Counted from the stretch's first letter, positions 17,486-28,024 are shown. The stretch: DNA of 40,460 nt from an uncultured Ectothiorhodospiraceae bacterium (GCA_947258615.1 CAMYIX010000025.1:1-40460); one strand, 5' to 3'. Notes: generated by a model not told the origin, from the letters alone. Made by a program: numbers and translations.

Positions 17486-19920
17486 TCAGATCCGCGCGCG
17501 GCGCAGCCGCAGGGCATTGCTGATCACCGAGACCGAGCTGAAACTCATGGCCGCCGCCGCAATCATCGGTGACAGCAGCAACCCGAAGAAGGGATAGAGC
17601 ACGCCGGCCGCGACCGGCACGCCCAGCGAGTTGTAGATAAAGGCGAAGAACAGGTTCTGGCGGATGTTGCGCATAGGTCGCCCTTGACCAGGGTGACGCC
17701 CGCACTTTCCATGGCGACATCCGTACCCGTGCCCATGGCGATCCCGACCTACGCCTGGGCCAGTGCCGGGGCATCGTTGATGCCGTCACCGGCCATGGCC
17801 ACCACCCGGCCCTCGGCCTGCAGTTGCCTGACCACGGCGGCCTTCTGGTCGGGCATGACCTCGGCCTCCACGCGATCGATGCCCAGCCGCCTGGCAACGG
17901 CCGTTGCCGTGGTGGCGTTGTCGCCGGTAAGCATCACGATCTGAACGCCGGCCCGGTGCAGGTCATGGATGGCAAGCGGCGTGGATTCCTTAATCGGGTC
18001 AGCGACCCCGATGATGGCCGCCGCGCTACGGTCTATTGCCAGGAACATCACGGTCTGTCCCTCGGTACGCAGGGTATCCGCCTGTTGCGCCAGGCTGCCT
18101 GCCATCGCGCCCAGTCCCTCCATCAGGGCCAGGTTGCCCACGGCTACATGGTGACCGTCTACCGTGCCGGTGACACCCTGTCCGGTAATCGATTGAAAAT
18201 CGTTGACCTCGTCCAGTGCAATGGCCTTGTCCCCGGCGTGCGCCAGGATCGACGCGGCCAGGGGGTGTTCGCTGGCGCGCTCCAGGCTGGCGGCAAGGCG
18301 CAGGGCAGCGTGTGCCGTGACACCATTCACCGTGCGCAGGGTGACCACACGCGGGTGGCCTTCGGTAAGGGTGCCGGTCTTGTCCACGACCAGGGTATCC
18401 ACCTTCTCCATGATCTCCAGGGCCTCGGCATTTTTTATGAGCACACCGGCCGAGGCCCCCCGACCGGTGCCGACCATGATGGACATGGGGGTCGCCAGGC
18501 CCAGTGCGCAGGGACAGGCGATGATGAGCACCGCCACCGCGTTGATGACGGCATGTGCCAGACGCGGCTCAGGGCCCCAGATGCCCCAGATTACGAGAGT
18601 GACAACGGCGACCAGCACCACCGCCGGTACAAAATAGCCAGCCACCACATCGGCAAGCCGCTGGATGGGAGCGCGCGAGCGCTGGGCTTCGCTGACCATG
18701 CGTACGATTTGGGCCAGCAGGGTGTCCGCCCCCACCTTCTCGGCGCGCATCAGCAGGCTGCCGGTGCCGTTGACGGTCGCACCGATCAGGGGTTCGCCCG
18801 TGACCTTCTCCACCGGGATCGGTTCGCCCGTGACCATGGATTCGTCCACTGCACTCCTGCCGTCGGTGACAATACCGTCCACTGGCACCTTCTCGCCGGG
18901 TCGCACCCGCAATAGGTCACCGGGGTGGACCTGCTCCAGGGATATGTCTTCCTCGCTGCCGTCGGCTCGGACAATGCGTGCCGTGTTGGGCGCCAGGCCC
19001 AGTAGCAGTCGGATGGCGGCATTGGTGCGCGAGCGCGCGCGCAGTTCGAGTACCTGGCCAAGCAATACCAGGGCGGTGATTACCGCGGCGGCCTCGAAAT
19101 ACACCGGCACGGTCCCGTCGGCATGCTGCATGTTCGGCGGGAACATCCCGGGCAGCAGCAGGGCCACCACACTGTAGGTCCAGGCCACCGATACGCCCAG
19201 GCCGATGAGCGTGAACATGTTCAGGTTCCAGGTCCTGACAGACTGCCAGCCACGGACGAAAAACGGCCAGCCACACCACAACACCACGGGCGTGGCCAGT
19301 ACGAACTCGATCCACTGCACCGTTTTCATGGACAGGTTCGCGGGCAGCCAGGCGGGCACGAGGTCGGCGATCATGGCCAGCACGAACACTGGCGCAGCCA
19401 GCACCAGGCTGACCCAAAAGCGCCGGCTCATGTCGATCAGTTCCTCGTTGCTCTCCTCGATGGCTACCGTGCGCGGTTCCAGCGCCATGCCACACTTGGG
19501 ACAACTGCCGGGCTCGTCCTGCACGATCTCGGGGTGCATGGGGCAGGTGTACTCGGTGCGCGTGGCGGGCAGTACCGGTGCCTCGGGCTCCAGCGCCATG
19601 CCGCAGCTGGGACAGGCCCCCGGCCCTTCCTGGCGTACCCCGGGGCACATCGGACAGATATAGATGCCGGTGGCGCTTTCCCGGGCCTCTGCCGCCGGGG
19701 CGGGGGCATGACAGCACGTATCGTTACCGGTCACCTCACCCTTTTCGAGGTACTGTTCGGGCTGGTTGTGGAACTTGTCCCGACAGCCGGCACAGCAGAA
19801 CAGGTATTCCCTGCCACGGTAGGTGTAGCGGTGCGGGCTGTCACCGGCAACCTGCATACCGCAGACCGGGTCGATGCCAGGACTGGCATTTTTCGTGATG
19901 GGATGGGAGTGATGTTCCAT
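17486..19920 (-). pseudogene. Copper/silver-translocating P-type ATPase (CopA/SilP-like), broken
   Basis: The N-terminus has a YHS-type metal domain ([10 protein letters not shown]) and two heavy-metal-binding domains ([28 protein letters not shown]). The P1B-ATPase core follows: actuator TGE, the metal-site [20 protein letters not shown] with the phosphorylated Asp, SEHPLA and [17 protein letters not shown] at 17749-17751 then replaces the usual Asp of QADVGIAMG. Translation resumes in the same frame ([17 protein letters not shown]), but after KGDL about 40 bases are missing and the last part ([18 protein letters not shown], from 17674) is in another frame. The 723-residue product would lack the final two membrane helices, so the pump is probably inactive. 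Sequencing or assembly error is the alternative. Confidence 0.85.
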
Positions 19921-19959
19921 CAGAGGGCTCTTTTCATGGTAGTCATGCAGACAGGCCGG

Positions 19960-20658
19960 TCAGCACCAGCTGGCATCGCCTTCCAGCGGATTTTGCATCA
20001 GCTCCCTGACGTTGGCCTCGATGATGCGGTAGCCCACGTTGCCATAGAGTAGCTGGCGACCGTCATTGAGTACCAGTGTCGGACTGCCGGGCACCTGGTA
20101 TTTCTGACGTGCCTGGTCGTCGAGATAGAGCGCGGCGCAGGCCTCCCCGTTGTCCACCACCTCGCGGATGCGGTCGAGAGGCAGTTCCAGTTCGCCGGCG
20201 ATACCTTCCAGCTCGGCGCGCTGGCCGATGTTCGTACAATCCCGGAAAAAGGCCTGGCGCAGTCGCCACATATATTCCTCGAAACGGGTGTGGCCGTTGA
20301 AGGCCGCCACCGGTCCGGCATCGATATCGCCCCTGTCCTGCAACAACTGCACGGCCTTGAGCATGAGGTGAGCGCCGCTGGACGAGGCCGGGGTGTTTTT
20401 CAGCCACACATCCGGGTGGACGCTGACGTGGTCCCACTGGCTGGCGATCGAGTGCAGGTTGCGGTTGAAGGCCTCCAGCCCGCCCTTATTGCACCACTGT
20501 TCGTCGATACGCTCGCGTGCGGCCGCGAACAGCGGGACGAAGTGGTAGTGGAGGTGGATGTCGTTGCCCAGGTTTTGCTGCAATTCGTCGATCCGGACCT
20601 GTCCACTGTAGGCCCAGATGCACAGGACATCGCTGAAATAAGCAATCGAAACGGTCAT
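19960..20658 (-). CDS. DsbA-family oxidoreductase-like protein with a single active-site Cys
   Basis: The 232-residue protein belongs to the DsbA-like thioredoxin superfamily (HCCA isomerase/FrnE type): SIAYFSDVLCIWAYSGQVRIDEL at the N-terminus, a helical insertion, and the cis-Pro loop VPGSPTLVLNDGRQLLYGNVGYR. The usual CxxC is reduced to CIWA, so it cannot be a normal dithiol oxidoreductase; it may bind a substrate or metal, or act through one thiol. There is no signal peptide, so it is cytoplasmic. GGAGGG lies five bases before the ATG and a perfect TATAAT (20685-20680, minus strand) about 20 bases upstream. It lies 39 bases before the broken ATPase gene and likely shares its transcript. 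Confidence 0.75.
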   Translation of the reverse strand: MTVSIAYFSDVLCIWAYSGQVRIDELQQNLGNDIHLHYHFVPLFAAARERIDEQWCNKGGLEAFNRNLHSIASQWDHVSVHPDVWLKNTPASSSGAHLMLKAVQLLQDRGDIDAGPVAAFNGHTRFEEYMWRLRQAFFRDCTNIGQRAELEGIAGELELPLDRIREVVDNGEACAALYLDDQARQKYQVPGSPTLVLNDGRQLLYGNVGYRIIEANVRELMQNPLEGDASWC

Positions 20659-20730
20659 CGCAGCCCTCCATGAGTTTCAATTATAGTCGTTTCAGGTCGG
20701 GTTAGGCTGTCGCAAATCCGATCTGCAAGC

Positions 20731-20801
20731 TGTAGGAGCGTCCCGTGGGCGCGATCGTTTTTATTGCGATTAAACCATCGCGCTTGCAAAGCGCTCCTAC
20801 A
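20731..20801. repeat. Pair of facing REP-like units
   Basis: TGTAGGAGCG opens a 25-base unit at 20731-20755 that ends GGCGCGAT. A second unit on the opposite strand occupies 20777-20801 and has the same head and the GCGCGAT tail but a different central eight bases. Together they form a two-REP unit with about 20 bases between. Confidence 0.75.
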
Positions 20802-20833
20802 CGCTCACCCTCTTGCGTTCATGGCGAACCGCA

Positions 20834-20912
20834 GGATGGGCAAAGGCCGCAAGGCTGTGCCCGTCAAATCACGTCTGTTGGACACGCTACGCTTTGCCCA
20901 AGCTACCGCTAT
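20834..20912. repeat. Second repeat type (GATGGGCA hairpin and GCAAAGCG unit)
   Basis: GATGGGCA (20835-20842) pairs imperfectly with TGCCCGTC (20858-20865). Further right, the minus strand reads TTGGGCAAAGCGTAGCGTG. Both recall short dispersed repeats of gammaproteobacteria. No gene is present between the DsbA-like gene and cusA, only these repeats. Confidence 0.5.
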
Positions 20913-20914
20913 TC

Positions 20915-20939
20915 TTCGCGCCTGCAAAGTGCTCCTACA
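20915..20939 (-). repeat. REP-like unit overlapping the cusA stop codon
   Basis: A third TGTAGGAGC unit in this gap reads leftward and ends in GGCGCGAA. Its TAG (20937-20935) is the stop codon of cusA, so the repeat seems to have landed at the very end of the gene. Confidence 0.75.
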
Positions 20940-23900
20940 TTTCCCCGGATGGGCGACGATGGACGCGCTGCTTCCAGAGCAGGTACACGGCCGGGATCAC
21001 CACCAGGGTCAGCAGAGTCGCGCTGATCATGCCGCCCACCATGGGTGCCGCAATGCGGCGCATGACCTCGGCACCGGTGCCGCCACCGATCATGATGGGC
21101 AGCAGGCCGGCGATAATGGCCGATACCGTCATCATGATGGGTCGTACCCGCAGCAGGGCGCCGTCGATAACCGCCTGGCGCACGTCGTCCGCATTCAATT
21201 GCCTGTCTTGCTTTGTTGCTGTATCCCGGTGCCTCTGCAGGGCCTGGTTGAGGTAGACCAGCATCACCACGCCGATCTCGACGGCCACGCCGGCCAGGGC
21301 GATGAAGCCAACCCCGACGGCCACCGACATGTTGTACCCCAGCAGGTAAAGCAACCAGATACCACCGACCAGCGCCAGCGGCAGGGTACCCATGATGATC
21401 AATACTTCGGTGAAGTTGCGGAAATTGATAAACAGCAGCAGGACGATAATGATCAGGGTCACCGGCAGCACGGTGGCAAGGCGCTCCTTCGCGCGTACCA
21501 GATATTCGTACTGCCCGGACCAGTTGATGGAATAGCCCGGGGGTAGTTCAACCTTATCGGCCACGGCGCGCTGGGCATCCTCGACATAGGAGCCCAGGTC
21601 GCGGCCCTCGATGTCGACGAAGGTCCAGCCATTGAGTCGCGCGTTCTCGGTCTTGATCATGCCGGGGCCGTCATCGATGCGCACCTCGGCGACCTCGGCC
21701 AGCGGTATGTGTGCACCGCCGGGCGTGACGATGGGCAGGTTGCGGATCTTTTCCAGGGAGTCGCGCACGTCGCGCGGGTAGCGGATATTGATGGGGTAGC
21801 GCTCGAGTCCCTCGACCGTCTGTGCAACGCGCATCCCGCCCAGGGCCATGCGTACCACGTCCTGCACGTCGGCGATATTGAGTGCGAAACGCGCCGCAGC
21901 AACCCGGTCCACGTCGATGGTGACGTAGCGGCCACCGACGACGCGTTCCGAATAGGCCGACACCGTGCCGGGCACGGCCTTGATGACTTCCTCTACGCGC
22001 TTGCCGATGTCCTGGATGACATCGAGGTCCGGGCCGGCGACCTTGATGCCCACCGGGGTCTTGATGCCGGTGGCCAGCATGTCGATGCGGGTCTTGATGG
22101 GCGGGTCCCAGGTATTGGCGAGGCTGGGTATCTGAACCAGTTGGTTGAGCTCTGCCTTGATCTTTTCCATGGTCATGCCCGGGCGCCACTCCTCGCGGGG
22201 CTTCAGCTGGATGGTGGTCTCGATCATGGTCAGCGGTGCCGGATCGGTGGCGGTCTCGGCACGGCCCACCTTGCCGAACACCCGCTTCACCTCGGGCAGC
22301 TGGCGGATCAGCTTGTCGGTCTGCTGCAGGATTTCCTGTGCCTTGCCGATGGACACGGCCGGGAAGGTGCTCGGCATATACAGCAGGTCGCCCTCGTCGA
22401 GCACCGGCATGAACTCGGTGCCCAGCCGCGTGGCCGGCCACAGGCCGACGAGTACCAGCAGGAGGGCGACCAGCAGCACCGTCCGGGGCGCCCTGAGGAC
22501 CAGGTTGATCAACGGTCGGTAGGCGCCGATCAGCAGGCGGTTCACCGGATTCTTCGACTCCGGGATGATGCGGCCGCGGATGAAATAGCCCATCAGGACC
22601 GGCACCAGGGTTATCGACAGGCCCGCGGCGGCGGCCATGGCAAAGGTCTTGGTAAAGGCCAGCGGCGCGAACAGCCGCCCTTCCTGGGCCTGCAGGGTGA
22701 ATACCGGCAGGAAGCTGAGGGTGATGATCAGTAGCGAGAAGAACAGGGGGGGGCCGACTTCCATGGCCGCCTGGCGCATGATCTCCCAGCGATTCTCGTC
22801 GGTGACCTGTTCTCTTTCCAGGTGCTTGTGCACGTTCTCGATCATGACAATGGCGGCATCCACCATGGCGCCGATGGCGATGGCGATACCGCCCAGCGAC
22901 ATGATGTTGGCATTGATGCCCATGCGTTCCATGACGATGAAGGCGGTGAGGATTCCGATGGGCAGCGAGATGACGATTACCAGCGCGGAGCGCAGGTGGA
23001 ACAGGAACACCGCACACACCAGGGCGACCACGATGAACTCCACGAGCAGTTTCCCGTTCAGGGTATCGACAGCGCGCTCGATCAGCGCCGAGCGATCATA
23101 GGTCTCGACGATCTCAACACCTTCAGGTAGTCCCTTCTGCAGGTCGGCGAGTTTGCGCTTGATGCCGTTGATGGTGCTGCGCGCGTTCTCGCCATAGCGC
23201 ATGACCACGACGCCACCGACCACCTCGCCCTCGCCGTCGAGTTCGGCGATACCGCGGCGCATCTGCGGACCCAGGCGAATATCCGCCACGTCCTCGAGCA
23301 GGATGGGTGTGCCGCGGTCGTTCACGCCCAGCGGGATCTTGTGCAGGTCGCTCAGCTCGTCGATATAACCTGTGGCGCGCACCATGTATTCCGCCTCGGC
23401 CATCTCGATCACCGAGCCGCCGACTTCCTGGTTGCCGCGGACGATGGCATTGCTCACCCGGGAGAGCGGCAGGTTGTAGGCGCGCAGCCGGTCTGGATCC
23501 AGCACCACCTGGTACTGCTTCACCATGCCGCCGATGGTGGCGACCTCGGAGACGCCGGCCACGGTCTGCAGCTCGTATTTCAGGAACCAGTCCTGCAGGC
23601 TGCGCAGCTGTGCCAGATCGTGGCGGCCGCTGCGGTCGACCAGTGCGTACTCGTAGACCCAGCCGACCCCGGTCGCATCCGGGCCCAGTTCGGGGCGCGC
23701 GGCTGCCGGCAGCTTGCTGGCCACCTGGCTGAGGTATTCCAGCACCCGGGTGCGCGCCCAGTAGGGATCGGTGCCGTCGTCGAAGATGACGTAGACATAG
23801 GAATCACCGAAGAAGGAGTAACCGCGCACCGTCGCCGCCTTGGGCACCGAGAGCATGGCGGTGGTCAGCGGGTAGGTGACCTGGTCCTCGACCACCTGCG

Positions 23901-24072
23901 GTGCCTGGCCGGGATAGGAGGTCTTGATGATGACCTGCACGTCCGAGAGGTCGGGTATGGCGTCCAGCGGCGTCTGCTTGACCGCGTAGATGCCCCAGCC
24001 GGTCAGGATCACCGTCAGCAGGATGACCATGAAGCGGTTTTGAAGGGACCAGTTGATGATGCCGGCGATCAT
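20935..24072 (-). CDS. cusA: CusA-type heavy-metal efflux RND pump
   Basis: This 1045-residue inner-membrane protein is a heavy-metal RND transporter, driven by protons and pumping Cu(I)/Ag(I) out through CusC. It begins [19 protein letters not shown], and [20 protein letters not shown] in the fourth membrane segment carries the proton-relay acids. Methionines expected in the Cu/Ag path are at matching places: [15 protein letters not shown] and [20 protein letters not shown]. The final residues ([12 protein letters not shown]) end in a REP unit. It overlaps cusB by four bases (ATGA), a sign of coupled translation. Family members with other specificity (CzcA) exist, but the motifs favour Cu/Ag. 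Confidence 0.92.
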   Translation of the reverse strand: MIAGIINWSLQNRFMVILLTVILTGWGIYAVKQTPLDAIPDLSDVQVIIKTSYPGQAPQVVEDQVTYPLTTAMLSVPKAATVRGYSFFGDSYVYVIFDDGTDPYWARTRVLEYLSQVASKLPAAARPELGPDATGVGWVYEYALVDRSGRHDLAQLRSLQDWFLKYELQTVAGVSEVATIGGMVKQYQVVLDPDRLRAYNLPLSRVSNAIVRGNQEVGGSVIEMAEAEYMVRATGYIDELSDLHKIPLGVNDRGTPILLEDVADIRLGPQMRRGIAELDGEGEVVGGVVVMRYGENARSTINGIKRKLADLQKGLPEGVEIVETYDRSALIERAVDTLNGKLLVEFIVVALVCAVFLFHLRSALVIVISLPIGILTAFIVMERMGINANIMSLGGIAIAIGAMVDAAIVMIENVHKHLEREQVTDENRWEIMRQAAMEVGPPLFFSLLIITLSFLPVFTLQAQEGRLFAPLAFTKTFAMAAAAGLSITLVPVLMGYFIRGRIIPESKNPVNRLLIGAYRPLINLVLRAPRTVLLVALLLVLVGLWPATRLGTEFMPVLDEGDLLYMPSTFPAVSIGKAQEILQQTDKLIRQLPEVKRVFGKVGRAETATDPAPLTMIETTIQLKPREEWRPGMTMEKIKAELNQLVQIPSLANTWDPPIKTRIDMLATGIKTPVGIKVAGPDLDVIQDIGKRVEEVIKAVPGTVSAYSERVVGGRYVTIDVDRVAAARFALNIADVQDVVRMALGGMRVAQTVEGLERYPINIRYPRDVRDSLEKIRNLPIVTPGGAHIPLAEVAEVRIDDGPGMIKTENARLNGWTFVDIEGRDLGSYVEDAQRAVADKVELPPGYSINWSGQYEYLVRAKERLATVLPVTLIIIVLLLFINFRNFTEVLIIMGTLPLALVGGIWLLYLLGYNMSVAVGVGFIALAGVAVEIGVVMLVYLNQALQRHRDTATKQDRQLNADDVRQAVIDGALLRVRPIMMTVSAIIAGLLPIMIGGGTGAEVMRRIAAPMVGGMISATLLTLVVIPAVYLLWKQRVHRRPSGEM

Positions 24073-25277
24073 GGCTGCTCAACTGACCCGGCTTCCACGG
24101 GGCTGCCCATGCGCTGCATGCTGGCCTTGAGGCTGGCCTCGGAATCGATCAGGAACTGTCCGGACACCACCACGGCCTCACCGGCATCGATGCCGGTCAG
24201 GATCTCCACCCAGTCGCCGCTCTCGATACCGGCTGTAACCGTGCGGCTCTCGAAGCGGCCTTCACCCAGTGACAGGATCACGCGGTCCTCGCGCCCGGTG
24301 CGGATCAGGGCCTCCAGCGGGATGACCAGGGTGTCGTCCTTGGGGCCACCGAAGATCTTCACGTGGGCATACATGTTCGGTTTCAGGGCCTCCTCGGGAT
24401 TGTCGAAGCGCAGCCGTACCTTCAGGGTGCGGGTCTTCGGGTCGAGGCTGGGGTAGATGTATTCGACCCGGCCCTCCCAGGTGCGTCCCGGCAGGTAGGA
24501 GAGACGCACCTCGGCCGGCTGGCCAACCTTGACCCAGTCGGCCTGGCGCTCAAACACCTCGGCCAGCAGCCACACAGTGGAAAGCTCGGCCAGGCTCATT
24601 ACGATGTTGGCAGGCTTGACGAACATGCCTTCCCGCACCGGCAGGGTCGACACTACGCCGTCCTGCGGTGCATAGATGGTAATGGTCTGGCGGGCGCGCC
24701 GGTCCTTTTTCAACTGCCTGATCTGGTCCTCCGGTATCCCCAGCGCGGTGAGGCGGTCGCGCGAGGCCTGCTCCAGTCCCGGGTTGCCGATCTTCAATGC
24801 CTGGATGAATTCTTCCTGTGCATTGACCAGGTCCGGTGAATACAGGTCCAGGAGGCGCTGTCCGCGGGTGACCCGTTCGCCCTCGGACTCGACATAGAGG
24901 CGCTCGATCCAGCCGTCGGTGCGCAGGTGGATATGGCTGGTTTTCGATTCGTCGAAATCGACGTAGCCGACCGTGTTGATGCCGCGCCAGAGCCGCGAGC
25001 GTTCCACCGGCGCGCTGCGTACCCCCAGGTTCTGCACAATCGCGGGATCGATGCTCACCACGTTGCCCGGCTCATCGTCAGCACTGGCATAGACGGGTAC
25101 CAGGTTCATACCCATCGGTGACTTGCCCGGCTTGTCGCGCCGGTAGTTGGGATCCATGGGGGCCACCCAGTAGATAATTTCCCTTTCAGTATCATCCTGT
25201 GCCGCTGCGGCCTCGGGTATCAGCAGCATCGCGGTCAGGGCCAGGGCGATAAAACGGAGCAGGTCGTGTCTAATCAT
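24069..25277 (-). CDS. cusB: CusB-type periplasmic adaptor (membrane fusion protein)
   Basis: The 402-residue protein has a signal peptide ([15 protein letters not shown]), a heavy-metal-binding motif ([20 protein letters not shown] with [10 protein letters not shown]), a barrel-sandwich domain ([20 protein letters not shown]), a helical hairpin and a beta-barrel ([20 protein letters not shown]). It links CusA to CusC and, as known in E. coli, methionines near its N-terminus hand over metal. The gene overlaps cusC and cusA by four bases each, so the three subunits should be made from one message. Confidence 0.9.
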   Translation of the reverse strand: MIRHDLLRFIALALTAMLLIPEAAAAQDDTEREIIYWVAPMDPNYRRDKPGKSPMGMNLVPVYASADDEPGNVVSIDPAIVQNLGVRSAPVERSRLWRGINTVGYVDFDESKTSHIHLRTDGWIERLYVESEGERVTRGQRLLDLYSPDLVNAQEEFIQALKIGNPGLEQASRDRLTALGIPEDQIRQLKKDRRARQTITIYAPQDGVVSTLPVREGMFVKPANIVMSLAELSTVWLLAEVFERQADWVKVGQPAEVRLSYLPGRTWEGRVEYIYPSLDPKTRTLKVRLRFDNPEEALKPNMYAHVKIFGGPKDDTLVIPLEALIRTGREDRVILSLGEGRFESRTVTAGIESGDWVEILTGIDAGEAVVVSGQFLIDSEASLKASMQRMGSPVEAGSVEQP

Positions 25278-26545
25278 CGGGATTCTCCGGCAAGATAGAT
25301 CAACCTGGCCTGCGTCTTGGCGCGGTCCACGCGCACGCGTAAATCATCGAGGCGGATATCCAGGTCGGTCATGCGGGCGCGCATGAGCGTGGTGAACTCG
25401 GTGACCCCGCTCTGGTAGGCATTCAGAGAGGCCTGTGCATTGTCGCGGGCCTCGCGCAACAGCCGGGTCTCGTACAGGTCAGCCCGCTCACCCAGGCGTT
25501 CCCAGCTGGCATAGTCGGATTCCAGCATTGCACGCAGGTCGCGCAGGCGGTCGCTGCGCATCAGCTGTGCCGCCTCGGCCTCCTGCAAGCTGGCGGCCAG
25601 TCGCCGGTCCTGGCGTTTTTTCGGAAACAGCGGCAGGTCGACGGTGACCATGGCGGCCAGCATGTCACTGCGGTCGGTGTCATCCGGGTTTTCCCCGAAT
25701 CGCTTGCGGTACTCCAGCCCCACGCCCCAGCCGGGCTTGTACTGCTCGCGCGCGATCTGCACGGCCTGGTTCTGCGACTCGATCCGGGCGCTCTCGGCCT
25801 GGATGACGGGGTGTCGTTCCAGTGCGGCGTCCAGGTCCGATCTCGACGACAGGGCCGGCAAGGTGGGAAACCGGGCATCCAGCTTTTGTGTTGCCGCGTC
25901 ACCGATCCATTGCGCCAGGCTTGCCCGGTTTTTATCCTGTGCATTCCGGATGCGCGTGGCGCGGTCATCGAGGCGCGACAATTCCAGGGAGGCACGCAGT
26001 ACATCCTGCTGGCTGACGCGGCCGGTGGCGTAGTGCACCTGGGTGATATCGACCAGCTGTTCGAACAGTGCTCGGGTGTTGTTCACCACGCGCTCTGCCC
26101 CGAGCTGGTAGTAGAGTTCCAGAAAATTGGTGCGTACCTCGCGCAGCAGCTTGCGGCTTTCATCCTCGGAGCGCGCCTGCTCGGAGGTCGCTTTCCATTC
26201 GGCCTGGCGCTGCCGGTGCTTCAGCGTTGCTCCGCGCGGGAAGGCCTGTTGCAGGCCCAGGCGCAGCTGGGTGGTCGGTTCCCGGTCTATATCGAAGTCG
26301 TCCAGGGGAAGATTGAACAGCCCGGCCTTGAGTTTCGGGTCGGGTAATTGTCCTGCCGCTACGGACTCTTCGCGCAGGGCCTGCGAGCGTGCCTGGCTGG
26401 CGGCCACGGCGGGGTCATCACCGAGGGCGATGCGTTCGGCTTCCGTCAGCGTGAGTGCTGCAGAGACCTGCCATGACGGCGTCGACAGTGCCAGCAGCGC
26501 GACCAGAGTTGCGGCGGGCCGGACGGTATTCCGGTAATGAAACAT
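25274..26545 (-). CDS. cusC: CusC-type TolC-family outer membrane factor
   Basis: The 423-residue protein begins MFHYRNTVRPAATLVALLAL with a signal peptide cut near VSA, followed by LTLTEAERIALGDDPAVAAS, the usual first repeat of outer membrane efflux proteins. Two long coiled-coil regions follow, as expected for a TolC-type tunnel. ATG 26545 is chosen because GGAG lies eight bases upstream and the signal peptide starts there. No lipoprotein cysteine follows the signal peptide, unlike E. coli CusC. The same frame is open without a stop for 390 further bases upstream, as described separately. It overlaps cusB by four bases. Confidence 0.85.
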   Translation of the reverse strand: MFHYRNTVRPAATLVALLALSTPSWQVSAALTLTEAERIALGDDPAVAASQARSQALREESVAAGQLPDPKLKAGLFNLPLDDFDIDREPTTQLRLGLQQAFPRGATLKHRQRQAEWKATSEQARSEDESRKLLREVRTNFLELYYQLGAERVVNNTRALFEQLVDITQVHYATGRVSQQDVLRASLELSRLDDRATRIRNAQDKNRASLAQWIGDAATQKLDARFPTLPALSSRSDLDAALERHPVIQAESARIESQNQAVQIAREQYKPGWGVGLEYRKRFGENPDDTDRSDMLAAMVTVDLPLFPKKRQDRRLAASLQEAEAAQLMRSDRLRDLRAMLESDYASWERLGERADLYETRLLREARDNAQASLNAYQSGVTEFTTLMRARMTDLDIRLDDLRVRVDRAKTQARLIYLAGESR

Positions 26546-26935
26546 GATGTATCTCCATAACCATTCGGTTGGGTAGCATCGCAAGGTATTGTAACTGTCC
26601 ACGTGAATCGCGCCCGTGAAAACCGCTGCAAATGACGGGGCAGCGCCCAGGGCGGTGGATACGCCGTGGGTACAGGCATTGCAGCTTCCCTCGCAGCAGC
26701 TGCCGTTACAGCCTGTTTCGCAGTCATGGGCGGCCGTCTCATCGGCGTCCGGGCCATGGTCGATGGGATGATGCGCCGGTGCATGACCGCTCTGGTTATC
26801 CATCTGGTCACAGTGTGACGGGGCGGCCGTGGTCACGCTGGCGTCATCGAATGCGGGGAAGGCAGCACGCAGGGGTGTGATCGCCAGCGAGAAGGCGACC
26901 ACCAGCAGCAGGAATTTGTTCGCGCGCGATGCCAT
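26546..26935 (-). other. Cys/His-rich exported leader frame, in frame with cusC and without its own stop
   Basis: From ATG 26935 the frame codes for about 130 residues with a clear signal peptide (MASRANKFLLLVVAFSLAIT). A histidine-rich stretch (HAPAHHPIDHGPD) and a seven-cysteine cluster (HDCETGCNGSCCEGSCNACT) follow. Small exported Cys/His-rich proteins of this kind precede copper-efflux operons in related bacteria. Here no stop codon separates it from cusC: the frame runs through the cusC ribosome binding site, giving a possible 553-residue fusion with a second, internal signal peptide. Either the stop was lost by a frameshift or both long and short products are made. A role in copper binding is inferred only. 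Confidence 0.6.
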
Positions 26936-26962
26936 GTCAGGAAAGGTTAGCCTCAAATGTTC

Positions 26963-26990
26963 TGTATAATCAAGGTGTATTCAAACACAA
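26963..26990 (-). promoter_or_regulatory. Candidate promoter of the cusCBA operon
   Basis: Leftward, TTGTGT (26990-26985) and TATACA (26968-26963) are 16 bases apart. The start would be near 26956, about 20 bases before ATG 26935. TTGAATACACC and TTGATTATACA, 11 bases apart, form a loose direct repeat as used by OmpR-type regulators. A perfect TATAAT (26965-26970) lies on the other strand, so divergent transcription of the CDF gene from here is possible. Confidence 0.45.
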
Positions 26991-27102
26991 TAGCGGCAGA
27001 GGGGGTAATAAATTGACCCCGGCCGCACTGGCAGGTTCCATGAAATGTTGCACTTATCCATGATTCAGCCATCCCGGCAACCCTGATCCGAGGCACTTTT
27101 AC

Positions 27103-27726
27103 ATGAGCGGCTGCAGTGACAGTTGCGGTGCCGACCTGGACAAGGTCTCAAGCGCCGAGCGCCACACGCTGATTGTGGTGCTGGTTTTGAACGCGGGCAT
27201 GTTCCTGGCGGAGTTCTCGGCGGGCCTGGTGGCCGGTTCCACGGCGCTGCTGGCCGACTCGCTCGACATGCTGGCCGATGCGCTGATCTATGCCTTGGGG
27301 TTGTTTGCACTGGGGCGGGCGGCTCACTGGCGTGCGCGCGCCGCACTGGCTTCCGGCCTGTTCCAGCTGGCGCTCGGGACCGGGGTGGCCGTCCAGGCCA
27401 TGGCCAGGGTGTTTGTCGACGGCCTGCCGGACACCGCCACCATGGGGTTATTCGGGATACTGGCACTCGCCGTCAATAGCGTGTGCTTCCTGCTTTTGCT
27501 GCGCTTCCGCCACGGGGACATCAACCTGCGCGCCACCTGGGTGTGCTCGCGCAACGACATGATCGGCAACCTGGGCGTGCTGCTTGCAGCCGGGCTGGTG
27601 ATCTGGTTCGACTCCCTCTGGCCCGACATTATCATCGGCCTGATGATCGCACTGGTCGTTATCCGTTCTGCGCTGCACATAGTCGCCGAGGCGCGGTTGG
27701 AATTGCGCGACTTACAGCATCGGTAG
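27103..27726 (+). CDS. Cation diffusion facilitator (CDF) family transporter, short form
   Basis: This 207-residue inner-membrane protein has five to six hydrophobic segments. The metal-site aspartates of CDF helices II and V appear in LLADSLDMLADALIYALG and CSRNDMIGNLGVLLAAG. The cytoplasmic C-terminal domain of full-length CDF proteins (about 300 residues) is missing, which is known for a subset of short members. It has a cysteine-bearing start (MSGCSDSCGAD) that may touch metal. Such proteins exchange divalent metals (Zn, Co, Fe, Cd) for protons. It diverges from cusCBA, so it probably belongs to the metal-resistance block. Confidence 0.82.
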   Translation: MSGCSDSCGADLDKVSSAERHTLIVVLVLNAGMFLAEFSAGLVAGSTALLADSLDMLADALIYALGLFALGRAAHWRARAALASGLFQLALGTGVAVQAMARVFVDGLPDTATMGLFGILALAVNSVCFLLLLRFRHGDINLRATWVCSRNDMIGNLGVLLAAGLVIWFDSLWPDIIIGLMIALVVIRSALHIVAEARLELRDLQHR

Positions 27727-27834
27727 ATAGCCCATATGTACTAGGTCATCAGTGCTAGTGTGTTTCGGGGCGCAATGCCCTATCGTTGGAAGTGCCAAAG
27801 GTAGTCTGTTTTTTTCATAGTTATGACTCCCTCG

Positions 27835-27861
27835 AGGCGGCCTTCCCGGCCGCCTTTTTTT
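27835..27861 (+). terminator. Intrinsic terminator after the CDF gene
   Basis: AGGCGGCC and GGCCGCCT form a perfect eight-base-pair stem with the loop TTCCC, followed by a run of T. It points rightward and lies about 110 bases after the CDF stop. The rest of the 298-base gap holds only this and the promoter of the next gene. Confidence 0.88.
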
Positions 27862-27961
27862 ATTGGGCCTTATTGTACGGGCGTCCTGCGGGAAATATTC
27901 GAGTTGTAACAGGGGCTTGAATCGTTTCCTGGCGTACCACCCTGGCGGTCTTGCGTTTGGT

Positions 27962-27990
27962 TTGGGCGTAACCGAAAATGGTTGTATAAG
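27962..27990 (+). promoter_or_regulatory. Candidate sigma-70 promoter of the Anbu gene
   Basis: TTGGGC (27962-27967) and TATAAG (27985-27990) are 17 bases apart; transcription would begin near 27997, giving a short leader of about 28 bases. AACC and GGTT in the spacer make a small inverted repeat. Confidence 0.55.
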
Positions 27991-28024
27991 AACCCTGAAT
28001 ACAAACCGCCCGGTGTCGCCCTGA

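Noticed and set aside
17749..17751. Programmed read-through or pyrrolysine at the copA TAG
   Set aside because: The frame is broken again about 70 bases later by a deletion, so read-through would still not give a full-length pump.
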